11,970 bases of DNA from NCBI GenBank assembly GCA_938014865.1, contig CALLQJ010000011.1, forward strand, positions 1 to 11,970, in the 5' to 3' direction. The notes below the pieces were generated by a model, which was not told the origin of the DNA, did no database searches, and worked only from the letters and a program-made list of their open reading frames with translations. Positions 1-7,420 of this stretch are shown piece by piece; within the stretch, counting starts at the first letter, position 1; the number at the start of each line of letters is the position of its first letter. The position numbers and the translations under genes were made by a program. This DNA comes from an uncultured Fastidiosipila sp. GTDB lineage: Bacteria > Bacillota > Clostridia > Saccharofermentanales > Fastidiosipilaceae.

Positions 1-506
1 AGGAGATCGTGACGCTGAAAAATCTGATCAACCTGCAACAGTTGTGTGTGGAAGGGGTAAAAAAATCCTATACCTTCTCACTTAAAATCATGCTTCTGGC
101 AATGCTGATCATTTCAGGGGCAATGTTTGCGCTCTCCTCCGATCTTATCGCCGTCTTCCAGCCGGATCCCGATGTGGTGAAAATCGGGACCTTCTCACTG
201 CGTCTGCAGTGCCTGACCTTTCTGTTCCAGCCTTTCCTGATCGCCACGAATATGCTTTACCAGTCAACGGGGCATGCCAAAGGCGCGACCTTCCTGGCCC
301 TCCTGCGAAACGGCATTTTCTACTATCCGCTGGTCTTTACCCTGCCGCATTTTCTGAAGCTTTTAGGTGTTCAGCTTGTCCAGCCGCTCGCGGATATTCT
401 GAGTGCGCTGACGGCGATTCCCTTTGGCGTGCATTTCATGCGTAATCTTGATAAAAAAATTGCGGAACAGAAAAGTTCCGCTCCGCAGAAAAGAAAAGCC
501 GAATGA
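1..506 (+). CDS. MATE-family multidrug/toxin efflux transporter, C-terminal part (5' end outside window)
   Basis: The reading frame is open from the left edge, entering as E-I before a GTG at 9, so that GTG is an internal Val codon and the true start lies outside. About 168 residues are visible, roughly the last third of a typical 450-residue MATE protein. They contain hydrophobic segments (LKIMLLAMLIISGAMFAL, then the stretch from TFSLRLQ to FQPFLIA), a family-like segment with NMLYQSTGHAKGATFLALLR, and a further segment ending LVQPLADILSALTAIPFG. The tail is basic and polar (from RNLDKK to the end), as expected for a cytosolic C-terminus. MATE proteins export drugs and metabolites using Na+ or H+ gradients. 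The gene converges on the rnf block, with only 34 nt between the two stop codons. The family call comes from overall pattern; the substrate cannot be told. Confidence 0.85.
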   Translation, partial: EIVTLKNLINLQQLCVEGVKKSYTFSLKIMLLAMLIISGAMFALSSDLIAVFQPDPDVVKIGTFSLRLQCLTFLFQPFLIATNMLYQSTGHAKGATFLALLRNGIFYYPLVFTLPHFLKLLGVQLVQPLADILSALTAIPFGVHFMRNLDKKIAEQKSSAPQKRKAE

Positions 507-540
507 GCTGCAAAAGCCCGAAGTGCCGTGCCGGACATAC

Positions 541-1161
541 TTAGACATCATGCCGTCTTCGGGTCTGAAACCAGCGTTCCATAAAGGGACAGAGCGCCTT
601 CAGCACCAAGGCGGTAAGCGAACCGGCGATTATGCCGGTAATCGCTAAAGGCGGCAGCAGAATCCATACCCGGACCCGGGCATAGAGCGCATAAGCCGTG
701 ACCTGGCCCATATTGTGCATGAGTCCGCCTGTTGCGGATAAGAGCAGCAAAGAACTTTTATGCCGGCTGATCTTCCAGATTAAAATCTCACAAAGCAAAG
801 CCAGAAGCCCTCCGGAAATACTCAAAAGCAAGGCAACGGGCCCTCTTAAGAAAAAAACGAAAAGGGATTTTACCACCGTAATGACCTAGGCATCTTTCCA
901 GCTTAAAAAGACCAGGGCAAAAAGAACCGTGATATTCGCCAGTCCCAAGGACATCCCCGGTACGCCCGCCAAGGGTGTCGGAAGGCTGTGATCAATCGCT
1001 GACAAAATAAAGGACAAGGCCAGCAAGATAGCCCGGAGAATTAAAAGCGTCAGGGGACTTGCCTTTAAACGATATTTTGTATTGTCTTCTGTTTTGCTCT
1101 TATCTTTATCTTTCATCTGTCCGGTTCTTTCATCTGTCCAGTCCCGGCCCTGCCGGTTCAT
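541..1161 (-). pseudogene. Gx transporter family / heptaprenyl diphosphate synthase component I-like membrane protein, interrupted by an in-frame TAG
   Basis: Two reading segments lie in the same frame: 1161-889 (91 residues, ending ..LSWKDA) and 885-544. They are separated only by a TAG at 888-886. Read through, they give one membrane protein of about 206 positions. The N-terminal half has family-like PGMSLGLANITVLFAL followed by W-K-D-A; the second half has ISGGLLALL and GGLMHNMGQ, matching Gx (Hpre_diP_synt_I) proteins, which continue across this point. The GTG at 876 that could restart translation has no visible Shine-Dalgarno sequence. The start at 1161 (ATG) has AGGA 7 nt upstream and lies inside the preceding gene by about 32 nt; ATG at 1116 is an alternative that avoids the overlap. 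Members are small integral membrane proteins of uncertain substrate found near flavin and quinone redox genes. A recent nonsense mutation (for example TTG to TAG), a sequencing error or readthrough are all possible. Confidence 0.75.
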
Positions 1162-1570
1162 CCTTCGTTCCTATTTTTATAATGACATGGTTCGGCAGGC
1201 AGGCAATGCTTTGCCCCGCTTTGCCGACTCTGCCGGTGTTGACACAGACTTTATCCGGACAATTTGAATGCATGACGGCAATCGTTTTGTCGGAAAAAGT
1301 TTTTACTATTATATCAACTTCCTGCGCTTTTGGGCTCTCATCGGGAATTTCCAGCTGCCATTCTCTTTCTTCCCCGTCGAGCGGAACTTTTTCAATCAAT
1401 GTATTCTCATAATAAATCCAGGCATATTTAAGTTCTTTGTCCGGACTGACTTTGTCTTTTAAAACATAAAACCAAAGCGTAAAAAGCGCGGCGACAATAA
1501 GAACGGCGCCTAAAATAATAAAGTCCCGTTTTTTTGAAAAAACAGGACTTTTTGATACATTGTTCTGCAC
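1130..1570 (-). CDS. NusG domain II-containing membrane-anchored protein
   Basis: The protein has 146 residues: a basic N-terminus (SKKRD), one membrane segment at about 17-36, then an extracytoplasmic domain. The C-terminal part contains NCPDKVCVNTGRVGKAGQSI and then ACLPNHVIIKIG, the signature of the small NusG_II domain, with Cys104, Cys109 and Cys124. It is not the transcription factor NusG, since the NGN domain is absent. The start is GTG at 1570, 3 nt after the rnfB stop, with GAGG 8 nt upstream inside the rnfB end. Such proteins are often found beside Rnf, FMN-binding or Gx genes in Firmicutes. A role in extracytoplasmic redox or flavin-linked electron transfer is inferred from that association; no activity is established. 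It is probably translated as part of the rnf transcript. The Gx-like gene begins inside its 3' end. Confidence 0.85.
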   Translation of the reverse strand: MQNNVSKSPVFSKKRDFIILGAVLIVAALFTLWFYVLKDKVSPDKELKYAWIYYENTLIEKVPLDGEEREWQLEIPDESPKAQEVDIIVKTFSDKTIAVMHSNCPDKVCVNTGRVGKAGQSIACLPNHVIIKIGTKDEPAGPGLDR

Positions 1571-1573
1571 TTT

Positions 1574-2434
1574 TCAGGCCTCGCGCGATGCAAGATCCGC
1601 CGGATCTCTGCGTGCTTCGCCGTCTGCCTTCCCGTAAGGCAAAAGCGACATAATGCAGTCATGCGGGCAGACTTCCTGGCATTTCCCGCAATGCGTGCAG
1701 CGCGCATAGTCGATCACTGCGCGGTTATTCACCATATCAATGCAGTCTTCGGGACACACCCGGACACACTGCCTGCAGCCGATACAGGAGGCCTTGCAGA
1801 CCTTATTAGCGGCTGCGGCTTTATCCTCATTGCGGCAGATCACGACCGAAACCGGTTTTTCCATCGGCAGAATTTCGATGATCTGCTGCGGACAAGTGAC
1901 CACGCACATTTCGCAGGAGGTACATTTTGAAGGATCCACAACCGCTACACCGTTTTTGACATGTATAGCGTCATATTGACAGACCTGTTCACAATCACCG
2001 AAACCCAGACAGCCGTAACGGCAGCTGGTGTTGCCGCCTTCGATCTGAGCTGCCATATGACAGGTTTCTATTCCCACATAATCCGCGCGTTTTGTCGTCA
2101 TATTATTATCGCCGCGGCACATTACCGTAGCTGTTGTACGCTTCACTCCGCCGAATTCCACGCCAAGATAATCCGCTAATTCCTGTGCCACCTCGGCACC
2201 GCCGGGTTTGCACAGTCCTGTATCGCTTTCCTCTCCGTCAGCTAATACGGTAGAGTAACCGTCGCAGGTATTATAGCCGCAGGCGCCGCAGTTGGCGCCC
2301 GGCAGAATTTCTCTGATTTCTTTCTGCTTCGGATCAACGGGCACCGCCATAACTTTAGAAATCACGGCAAGGATCAAACCCAAAACCAGACCCGTGCCGG
2401 CTACAAGCACCGTTCCTAAAATAATTGCTTGCAT
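1574..2434 (-). CDS. rnfB: RnfB, ferredoxin-type iron-sulfur subunit of the Rnf complex
   Basis: RnfB (286 residues) takes electrons from reduced ferredoxin at the cytoplasmic face and passes them into the membrane complex. The start is ATG at 2434, with AAGGGGGA close upstream; the frame stays open to 2512, but that extension lies inside rnfA and has no family character. Residues 2-24 are a membrane anchor. A first 4Fe-4S site has Cys49, 52, 57 and 75 (GANCGACGYNTC). Ferredoxin-type clusters follow: Cys138/142/148/152, Cys171/174/177/181, Cys213/217/220/223/227/231 and Cys246/249/252/256/260. This arrangement is consistent with about five clusters, as in clostridial RnfB. One site reads VCQYDAI, with Gln where ferredoxins usually have Pro after the last Cys. 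The gene lies 10 nt after rnfA and 3 nt before the NusG-II gene. The tail is short and charged. Confidence 0.96.
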   Translation of the reverse strand: MQAIILGTVLVAGTGLVLGLILAVISKVMAVPVDPKQKEIREILPGANCGACGYNTCDGYSTVLADGEESDTGLCKPGGAEVAQELADYLGVEFGGVKRTTATVMCRGDNNMTTKRADYVGIETCHMAAQIEGGNTSCRYGCLGFGDCEQVCQYDAIHVKNGVAVVDPSKCTSCEMCVVTCPQQIIEILPMEKPVSVVICRNEDKAAAANKVCKASCIGCRQCVRVCPEDCIDMVNNRAVIDYARCTHCGKCQEVCPHDCIMSLLPYGKADGEARRDPADLASREA

Positions 2435-2444
2435 ACTTCCCCCT

Positions 2445-3035
2445 TTACTTAAACAGATTGTCTGCCACACCGGCAAAACCCTGGAACGACAAGGCCGCCA
2501 GCGATGCAGCAACTAAGGTGATCGGCAGACCTTTAAAGAAATCCGGCACATTGGCTTCTTCAATTCGGCTGCGGATGCCGCTGAACATAAACATCGCGAG
2601 CATAAATCCGAGCCCGCCCCCGATGGAGTTGACCATCGCTTCAGCGAAATTGTAGTGACGCTGAACATTCAAAACCACCACACCCAAGACGATGCAGTTT
2701 GTCGTGATCAGGGGCAGAAAGATGCCGAGTGCGCTGTAAAGAGATTTCATATGCCGTTTCAGGAAAATCTCCACCAGCTGCACCAAAGCGGCAATCACCA
2801 ATATAAAAACCAGTGTCTGCAGATATTCGAGATCATTCGGTTCCAAAAGATATTTATTAATCGGATAAGTCGCGGCTGTCGACAAAACCATGACAAAAAT
2901 AACCGCTACACTCATCCCCATGGCTGTATTCAGTTTCTTTGACACGCCCAGGAAAGGACAAATGCCGAGGAACTGAACAAAGACATAGTTTTCAACTAAT
3001 ATTGCAACAAATAATATACTGAGCAAATGCGTCAT
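2445..3035 (-). CDS. rnfA: RnfA, membrane subunit of the Rnf complex
   Basis: RnfA has 196 residues, the usual family length, and about six membrane segments. It shows the signatures NYVFVQFLGICPFLGVSK (residues 16-33) and PLITTNCIVLG (108-118). Cys26 and Cys114 correspond to the conserved pair that, with the matching pair in RnfE, is known in Rnf/Nqr structures to hold an iron site inside the membrane between the two inverted subunits. The start ATG at 3035 overlaps the rnfE stop in an ATGA arrangement, and GAGGAGG lies 8 nt upstream, so translation is probably coupled. RnfA and RnfE are paralogues that form the membrane core carrying electrons across the bilayer. Nothing is unusual in this copy. 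Confidence 0.97.
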   Translation of the reverse strand: MTHLLSILFVAILVENYVFVQFLGICPFLGVSKKLNTAMGMSVAVIFVMVLSTAATYPINKYLLEPNDLEYLQTLVFILVIAALVQLVEIFLKRHMKSLYSALGIFLPLITTNCIVLGVVVLNVQRHYNFAEAMVNSIGGGLGFMLAMFMFSGIRSRIEEANVPDFFKGLPITLVAASLAALSFQGFAGVADNLFK

Positions 3036-3796
3036 TTCCTGTCCTCCTCATTCCGTTTGGCCCGGGCCCCGGCTTTTCGGATCTTGCGATCGGCATCGGT
3101 CTGAGCCTCATCTTGCGAGGCTTCAAACTCTTTTGCGGGGCAGCGTCCGTAAGCCGCACAGCTGTCACAGCCGAGTTCTGCTTTCGGCTGACCGAAATGC
3201 TCCGCTATACGGTTGCAGACCGCCATAAGAATTCCCAAGACCAGGAAACCGCCGGCCGGCAGTGCAAAGAGCATGATCGGCGGAATGGACGCCGGAATGA
3301 CCTGCACACCGAACAAGGTGCCGGATCCCAGGAGCTCACGGATAAAGGCAATGGAAATCATGGCAATGGTATAGCCCAAGCCCATGCTCAGGCCGTCCAA
3401 TGCGGAAATCAGCACGCCGTTCTTATTCGCAAAGGCTTCCGCCCGCCCCAGAATAATGCAGTTTACGACGATAAGCGGCAGGTAAATGCCGAGCAGACCG
3501 TCAATCTCCGGGAAAAATGCCTTGATCACCATCTGCACGATCGTAACGAATCCCGCAATCACCGTGATATAAGCGGGAATACGCACCGTATTCGGAATGA
3601 AATTCCGCAAGAGAGAAATGACAATATTAGAACAAATCAGCACCACCAGGACGGAGACACTCATGCCGAGTGCACCGATTAAGGTCGTGGATACCGCCAG
3701 GGATGAACACATCCCCAGCACTAAGCGGAATATCGGATTCTCGCGAATCAGACCGCGTGTAAAAACTTCTTTAACTTTTGCTTTGTCCGTACTCAT
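3032..3796 (-). CDS. rnfE: RnfE, membrane subunit of the Rnf complex with a Cys-containing C-terminal tail
   Basis: RnfE has 254 residues. The core of about 200 residues contains ENPIFRLVLGMCSSLAVS near the N-terminus and LPLIVVNCIILGRAEAFA (106-123), with Cys30 and Cys113 as the expected iron-binding pair that faces the RnfA pair. Beyond the last membrane segment is a cytosolic tail of about 54 residues with Cys210, Cys213 and Cys219 (GCDSCAAYGRCPAK), followed by a highly charged region rich in Lys, Arg, Glu and Asp. The tail is longer than in proteobacterial RnfE. Cys-containing tails occur in some clostridial RnfE proteins as far as I recall, but their role is unknown. ATG at 3796 has AGGAGG 7 nt upstream and overlaps the rnfG stop by 4 nt. 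The rnfA start overlaps the end of this gene in the same way. Confidence 0.96.
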   Translation of the reverse strand: MSTDKAKVKEVFTRGLIRENPIFRLVLGMCSSLAVSTTLIGALGMSVSVLVVLICSNIVISLLRNFIPNTVRIPAYITVIAGFVTIVQMVIKAFFPEIDGLLGIYLPLIVVNCIILGRAEAFANKNGVLISALDGLSMGLGYTIAMISIAFIRELLGSGTLFGVQVIPASIPPIMLFALPAGGFLVLGILMAVCNRIAEHFGQPKAELGCDSCAAYGRCPAKEFEASQDEAQTDADRKIRKAGARAKRNEEDRK

Positions 3797-4812
3797 GACG
3801 CACCTCCTGAAACAAGGGGAAACAGTTCAAGTGCCTGATTCACGGCGTCGACAAAAGCCTTGCTGCTTATTGTCGCATTGCTTACCGCTTCAACACTTGT
3901 ATCTGATAATGTTCCGAGACTGATTTCGGAGGATTTGCCGACAAACTGCTGCATAAACTCCTCCTCACCGATCTTTGAACCCAGATTAGGTGTCTCCTGC
4001 AAGTCTACCGTTGCAGTCCCCTGAATCGTTCCGTCGGGATCTATAGCCGTTAACACAATGACCGGCGCGTGATAACCTTTAGATTCTGTTCTGATAATGT
4101 ATGCGATAAGCGAGCCGTCTTCACCTAAGGCCTCCTTATAGGTATAGGTATTGCCGTCCTTCTCGACCGTCTTCTCTTCAGAGAATTCGGCAGCATCGGG
4201 GCAGGCCTGTTCTTCCGGGCTCAGCGGCTCCGGGGCATTGCCGCTCACGGCTGCATACTGGGCCAGACCTTCATTGACGCTGTTGAGGAATGCGGCCGAA
4301 CTGATGGTCGCTCCCGTCACGGCCTGTACTTCATTTTCAGCCGCTTTTTCTTTTGTCAGCGCAATTTCCCCGCTGTGCCCTGCAAACTGGTCCAGGAAAT
4401 CACGTTCTCCGACCAGCATGCCGACGTTCGGCGTCTCATTCAGATCAAGCGCATTAACATCTACGATTTTGCCTTCTGTATCGATCGCTACAAGCGCCGT
4501 TACGGGGCCGTTATATCCCGGAGTGGAATTTTGAAAGATATAGCCGACAATCTCGCCGGATGCGTCTGTACCTTCTATATATTTGAACGTTTTGCCGTTC
4601 AGTTCTTCTTCCTTTTCCTCCGAAAACGCTTCGGCCGCCGGCAGGATTTCCTGCTTGGAGCGCAGCAGCTCCTTTTCTGCGTTTGCCTTGATGACTTCTT
4701 TTGTTCCGGCATTCGTCAGAGCCAGGCACAAAGCCGTTACCAGCGTGATCACGGTTAAAACGAGAGCGGGCCGGATAATTTCATTGAAAACACTTTTCTT
4801 ATTTTCACTCAT
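3793..4812 (-). CDS. rnfG: RnfG, flavoprotein subunit of the Rnf complex with two tandem FMN-binding domains
   Basis: RnfG carries covalently bound FMN on the outer side of the membrane. This protein has 339 residues, against about 180-220 in usual RnfG. Residues 12-33 are a membrane anchor. Two similar FMN-binding domains follow, about 54-188 and 200-332. They match along their whole length: LNETPNVG with LQETPNLG, FLDQFAGHSGEIAL with FMQQFVGKSSEISL, and VQAVTGATISSAAF with VEAVSNATISSKAF. Domain 1 keeps the flavin-acceptor motif TGAT (166-169, Thr169 expected to carry FMN). Domain 2 has SNAT (311-314), with the Gly replaced by Asn but the acceptor Thr kept. A short Pro-rich linker (about 189-203) joins the domains. 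The gene overlaps rnfD and rnfE by 4 nt each and has AAGGAGG 8 nt before ATG. The flavin transferase ApbE is not in the window. Whether domain 2 is flavinylated is unknown. Confidence 0.95.
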   Translation of the reverse strand: MSENKKSVFNEIIRPALVLTVITLVTALCLALTNAGTKEVIKANAEKELLRSKQEILPAAEAFSEEKEEELNGKTFKYIEGTDASGEIVGYIFQNSTPGYNGPVTALVAIDTEGKIVDVNALDLNETPNVGMLVGERDFLDQFAGHSGEIALTKEKAAENEVQAVTGATISSAAFLNSVNEGLAQYAAVSGNAPEPLSPEEQACPDAAEFSEEKTVEKDGNTYTYKEALGEDGSLIAYIIRTESKGYHAPVIVLTAIDPDGTIQGTATVDLQETPNLGSKIGEEEFMQQFVGKSSEISLGTLSDTSVEAVSNATISSKAFVDAVNQALELFPLVSGGAS

Positions 4813-5879
4813 CCTTGGGCCTCCTTCTCCAGCCTTTCGGCTTCCTTCTGTCCGAATATCGGAGTTCTGGTCCAGTTATCAATATGCGGTACAAAGATGT
4901 TCATCAGAATAAGACTGAAAGAAACACCTTCCGGCAGATTGCCCCAGAAACGGATCAGACAGGTAATAACGCCCAGACCGATGCCGTAAATAATCTTGCC
5001 TTTATTCGTCAAGGGCGAGGTCGTATAATCCGTCGCCATAAAGACCGCTGCAAAAAGCAGGCCGCCCGATAAGAGCTGATACAGCATGAAGGTAAAATCA
5101 AAGCCGCTGAATAAAAGCGACAGCACGGCCACCGTGCCGACGAAAGCCAGCGGAATATGAATCTTAATGACTCTTCTGGCCAAAAGCCAGATCAGGCCGA
5201 TCAGAATAGCAATGGTACAGGTCTCGCCGATGGCTGCCGTCGAATGCAGACCGAAAATCATGTCTTTGATCGAAGGCGCCGATGCAACACCGGCCGGACC
5301 GGCTTTAAGTGCGGTTAAAGGACTCGCGGACGTTATCGCATCCACTTCACTTAAGGATCTGACCGAATCGACCAAACCGTGTTTGATCATAAAATCAGGC
5401 GTTGAATAGCGGGTAAAGCTGCTGCCGAATGAGGTCACCAGCATCAGACGCGCTGTCATAGCCGGATTCACGAAATTCTGTCCGATGCCTCCGAAAATCT
5501 GCTTGACCACAATAATGGCCGCCACACAGCCCAAAGCGAGCTGCCAGAGCGGCATATCAATCGGCAGATTAAGCGTCAGAATCACCGCCGTTACGGTTGC
5601 GGACAAATCAGAAATTGTATTCGGACGCTGCATCACTTTGCGCGCAAGATATTCTGATAAGACACAGACCGCAATTGCAACGGCCAGCATCAGCAGCGTT
5701 CTGGGCCCGTAAAACACGGTCGCTGCTATAACGGCCGGAATCAACGCAATCAAAACGTCTCCCATCAAACGCTGTGTAGAAACACGGCTGTGGAAATGCG
5801 GACTGCTTGAAAGAATCAATAACGGAGTCTTCGCAGAAGAAGTCTTTCCTCTGGGCGCTCCTTTCTTTTTAACTGCCAT
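4809..5879 (-). CDS. rnfD: RnfD, membrane flavoprotein subunit of the Rnf complex
   Basis: RnfD has 356 residues with about nine to ten membrane segments and is homologous to NqrB. The start is ATG at 5879: GGAGGG lies just upstream and the RnfD-like sequence begins here (MAVKKKGAPR, then SSSPHFHS). The open frame up to 6101 is shadow sequence inside rnfC. Family features are the segment NFVNPAMTARL (135-145), FMATDYTTSPLT (280-291) and the flavin region DAITSASPLTALK (180-192). The position that usually carries covalent FMN as Thr is Ser186 here (TSAS; the codon AGT differs from a Thr codon by one base). ApbE-type transferases are thought to accept Ser or Thr, so the site may still work. The start overlaps the rnfC stop by one base (TAATG), and the stop overlaps the rnfG start in ATGA. 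Confidence 0.96.
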   Translation of the reverse strand: MAVKKKGAPRGKTSSAKTPLLILSSSPHFHSRVSTQRLMGDVLIALIPAVIAATVFYGPRTLLMLAVAIAVCVLSEYLARKVMQRPNTISDLSATVTAVILTLNLPIDMPLWQLALGCVAAIIVVKQIFGGIGQNFVNPAMTARLMLVTSFGSSFTRYSTPDFMIKHGLVDSVRSLSEVDAITSASPLTALKAGPAGVASAPSIKDMIFGLHSTAAIGETCTIAILIGLIWLLARRVIKIHIPLAFVGTVAVLSLLFSGFDFTFMLYQLLSGGLLFAAVFMATDYTTSPLTNKGKIIYGIGLGVITCLIRFWGNLPEGVSFSLILMNIFVPHIDNWTRTPIFGQKEAERLEKEAQG

Positions 5880-7231
5880 TATTTCCCTCCTGCTTCTCTG
5901 AGAATTTTCTTGCCGTGGCGGATATACTGCACTAAAGGAATATGGGCTGAGCAGATATATGCGCAGCTGCCGCATTCCATGCAGTTCATAACGCCGAGCT
6001 CCTGCAGCTTTTCCGCATCGCCGGCCCGAACCGCCCGCATTAAAGATACAGGCTGCAGATACATCGGGCAGCGGTCGAGGCATTTTGCACAGCGTATGCA
6101 CTCTTGTTCTTTATCGATAATAAAATCATCTTCGGTGAGCGCCAGCAGCGCATTATTATTTTTTAGAACAACATAATCCGGGGAACTCAAGGCCAGTCCC
6201 ATCATCGGACCGCCCATCATAATAAGTGCCGGCTGCTCGGAAAAACCGCCGCAGAACTCCATGACATCACCGATGCGCGTTCCGATCGGCACACGGACAT
6301 TCTGAGCTTTGCCGACAGCACTGCCGTCGACAGTAAGCAGTTTATCCACCAGCGGTTTGCCGGTCCTGAGATACTGACCGATAAACATCAGTGTCGTCAC
6401 ATTCAGGACAAGACAGCCTGTATCCGCAGGCAGCTTTCCTAAAGGAACATGCCGGCCGCTGACATTTTGAATCAAAACTTTTTCTGCCCCTCGCGGGTAA
6501 TCCGCGGGCATCGCCATAACGTCTACGGCTTTATACTTTTCACGCTCGGAACGGATCTTTTCCGCCAGCGCACGAATAGCCTCCGGCTTATTGTCTTCAA
6601 TCGCTATAACGCAGCGCTCAATGCCGATCCATTTCAGGCAGGCCGCAATTCCGGCCAGAAGATCATCGCTTTGATGCTGCATGCAGTAGTCATCGACCGT
6701 GATATAAGGCTCGCACTCCGCCCCGTTCGCAATTAAAAGATCGGCTTTTGCCGGTGCTTTAATATCCAATTTGACATGTGTCGGGAAACCCGCACCGCCC
6801 AAACCGACCAGGCCGCTGTCACGGACTGCTTTTATAAAATCTTCACGCGAGTGAATTTCCGGCGCTTTGATATCCTGACGCCATTTTTGTTCCTCATCCG
6901 CGTTGATTTCAACAGCTTTCACCAGACCGCCGTCAGCCGGGTTCCTGATCTCTGTAATACGTTTCACTTTGCCCGATACCGACGCATGAATAGGCGCAGA
7001 CACGGCTGCTTCTGAATCGGCAATCCGATCCCCTATTTCTACGGTATCGCCCGCTTTGACCAAAGGTTCGCACGGCGCTCCGATATGCATCTGCATCGGA
7101 ATTTTAACCGTTTCGGGCGTCGGCAGTGAAGTCTCCTTCATACCTGCGGTATTCTTGCGGTGTTCCGGTGAAACACCGCCGTGATTGTTTTCCACAATTC
7201 TGAGAATACCGGAAGGGAGTTTATCACTCAT
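5879..7231 (-). CDS. rnfC: RnfC, NADH-binding flavin/iron-sulfur subunit of the Rnf complex
   Basis: RnfC (450 residues) is the peripheral cytoplasmic subunit that exchanges electrons with NAD+/NADH. The N-terminal region (HGGVSPEHRKN, then an alternating strand region to about residue 110) resembles RnfC and biotinyl-lipoyl-like folds. The Rossmann-type region has GLVGLGGAGFPTHVKL (140-155), a glycine-rich flavin/NADH site shared with NuoF, followed by NGAECEPYI. Two 4Fe-4S sites lie near the C-terminus: Cys378/381/384/388 and Cys417/420/423/427. The long C-terminal repeat extension of proteobacterial RnfC is absent, as in clostridial forms. ATG at 7231 has GGAGG 8 nt upstream. It is the first gene of the operon and is preceded by a leader of about 170 nt from the predicted promoter. 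Confidence 0.97.
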   Translation of the reverse strand: MSDKLPSGILRIVENNHGGVSPEHRKNTAGMKETSLPTPETVKIPMQMHIGAPCEPLVKAGDTVEIGDRIADSEAAVSAPIHASVSGKVKRITEIRNPADGGLVKAVEINADEEQKWRQDIKAPEIHSREDFIKAVRDSGLVGLGGAGFPTHVKLDIKAPAKADLLIANGAECEPYITVDDYCMQHQSDDLLAGIAACLKWIGIERCVIAIEDNKPEAIRALAEKIRSEREKYKAVDVMAMPADYPRGAEKVLIQNVSGRHVPLGKLPADTGCLVLNVTTLMFIGQYLRTGKPLVDKLLTVDGSAVGKAQNVRVPIGTRIGDVMEFCGGFSEQPALIMMGGPMMGLALSSPDYVVLKNNNALLALTEDDFIIDKEQECIRCAKCLDRCPMYLQPVSLMRAVRAGDAEKLQELGVMNCMECGSCAYICSAHIPLVQYIRHGKKILREAGGK

Positions 7232-7402
7232 TCCTTATCCTCCGTTTTCTAATGGCTGACTTATTAACGCTGCTGAAGATTTCTGTTTATCCTGAAAATC
7301 CGCCGGGCTGAATTTTAAAAGATCTGAACACTTTCACACTTTTTAATTCTCCATCAAGCCGCAGCTCAATTAATAAGCTCATCCACAAACTAAATCCACA
7401 TA

Positions 7403-7420
7403 TGATCAATTATAAGATCA
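7403..7420. promoter_or_regulatory. Inverted repeat TGATC-N8-GATCA over the rnf -10 box (candidate operator)
   Basis: TGATC and GATCA form an 18-bp interrupted inverted repeat whose 8-bp spacer contains most of the -10 box of the predicted rnf promoter. A repressor bound here would block RNA polymerase. It does not clearly match the Rex, Fur or CodY consensus as I know them. Five-base arms are short, so chance is possible. Confidence 0.3.

Noticed and set aside
517..563. CCCGAAG/CTTCGGG inverted repeat between the MATE and Gx-like genes as a terminator
   Set aside because: The arms are 7 bases with a 33-base loop and no T run; part of it is Gx coding sequence.
886..888. TAG as a pyrrolysine codon
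   Set aside because: Nothing in the window suggests Pyl machinery, and a membrane transporter is not a known Pyl protein; mutation or sequencing error is simpler.
2435..2512. N-terminal extension of the rnfB frame up to 2512
   Set aside because: It overlaps the end of rnfA; the ATG at 2434 has a good ribosome binding site and begins the typical membrane anchor.
3113..3682. Plus-strand frame of 189 codons opposite rnfE
   Set aside because: It is antisense to rnfE, of low-complexity polar composition (Asn/Gln/His/Arg-rich), with no membrane segment or family motif.
5880..6101. N-terminal extension of the rnfD frame up to 6101
   Set aside because: It lies wholly inside rnfC, has no RnfD-like or membrane character, and the ATG at 5879 has a strong ribosome binding site and a stop-start overlap.
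7232..7402. FMN or other known riboswitch in the rnf leader
   Set aside because: No conserved riboswitch core sequence or convincing terminator/antiterminator pair is visible.
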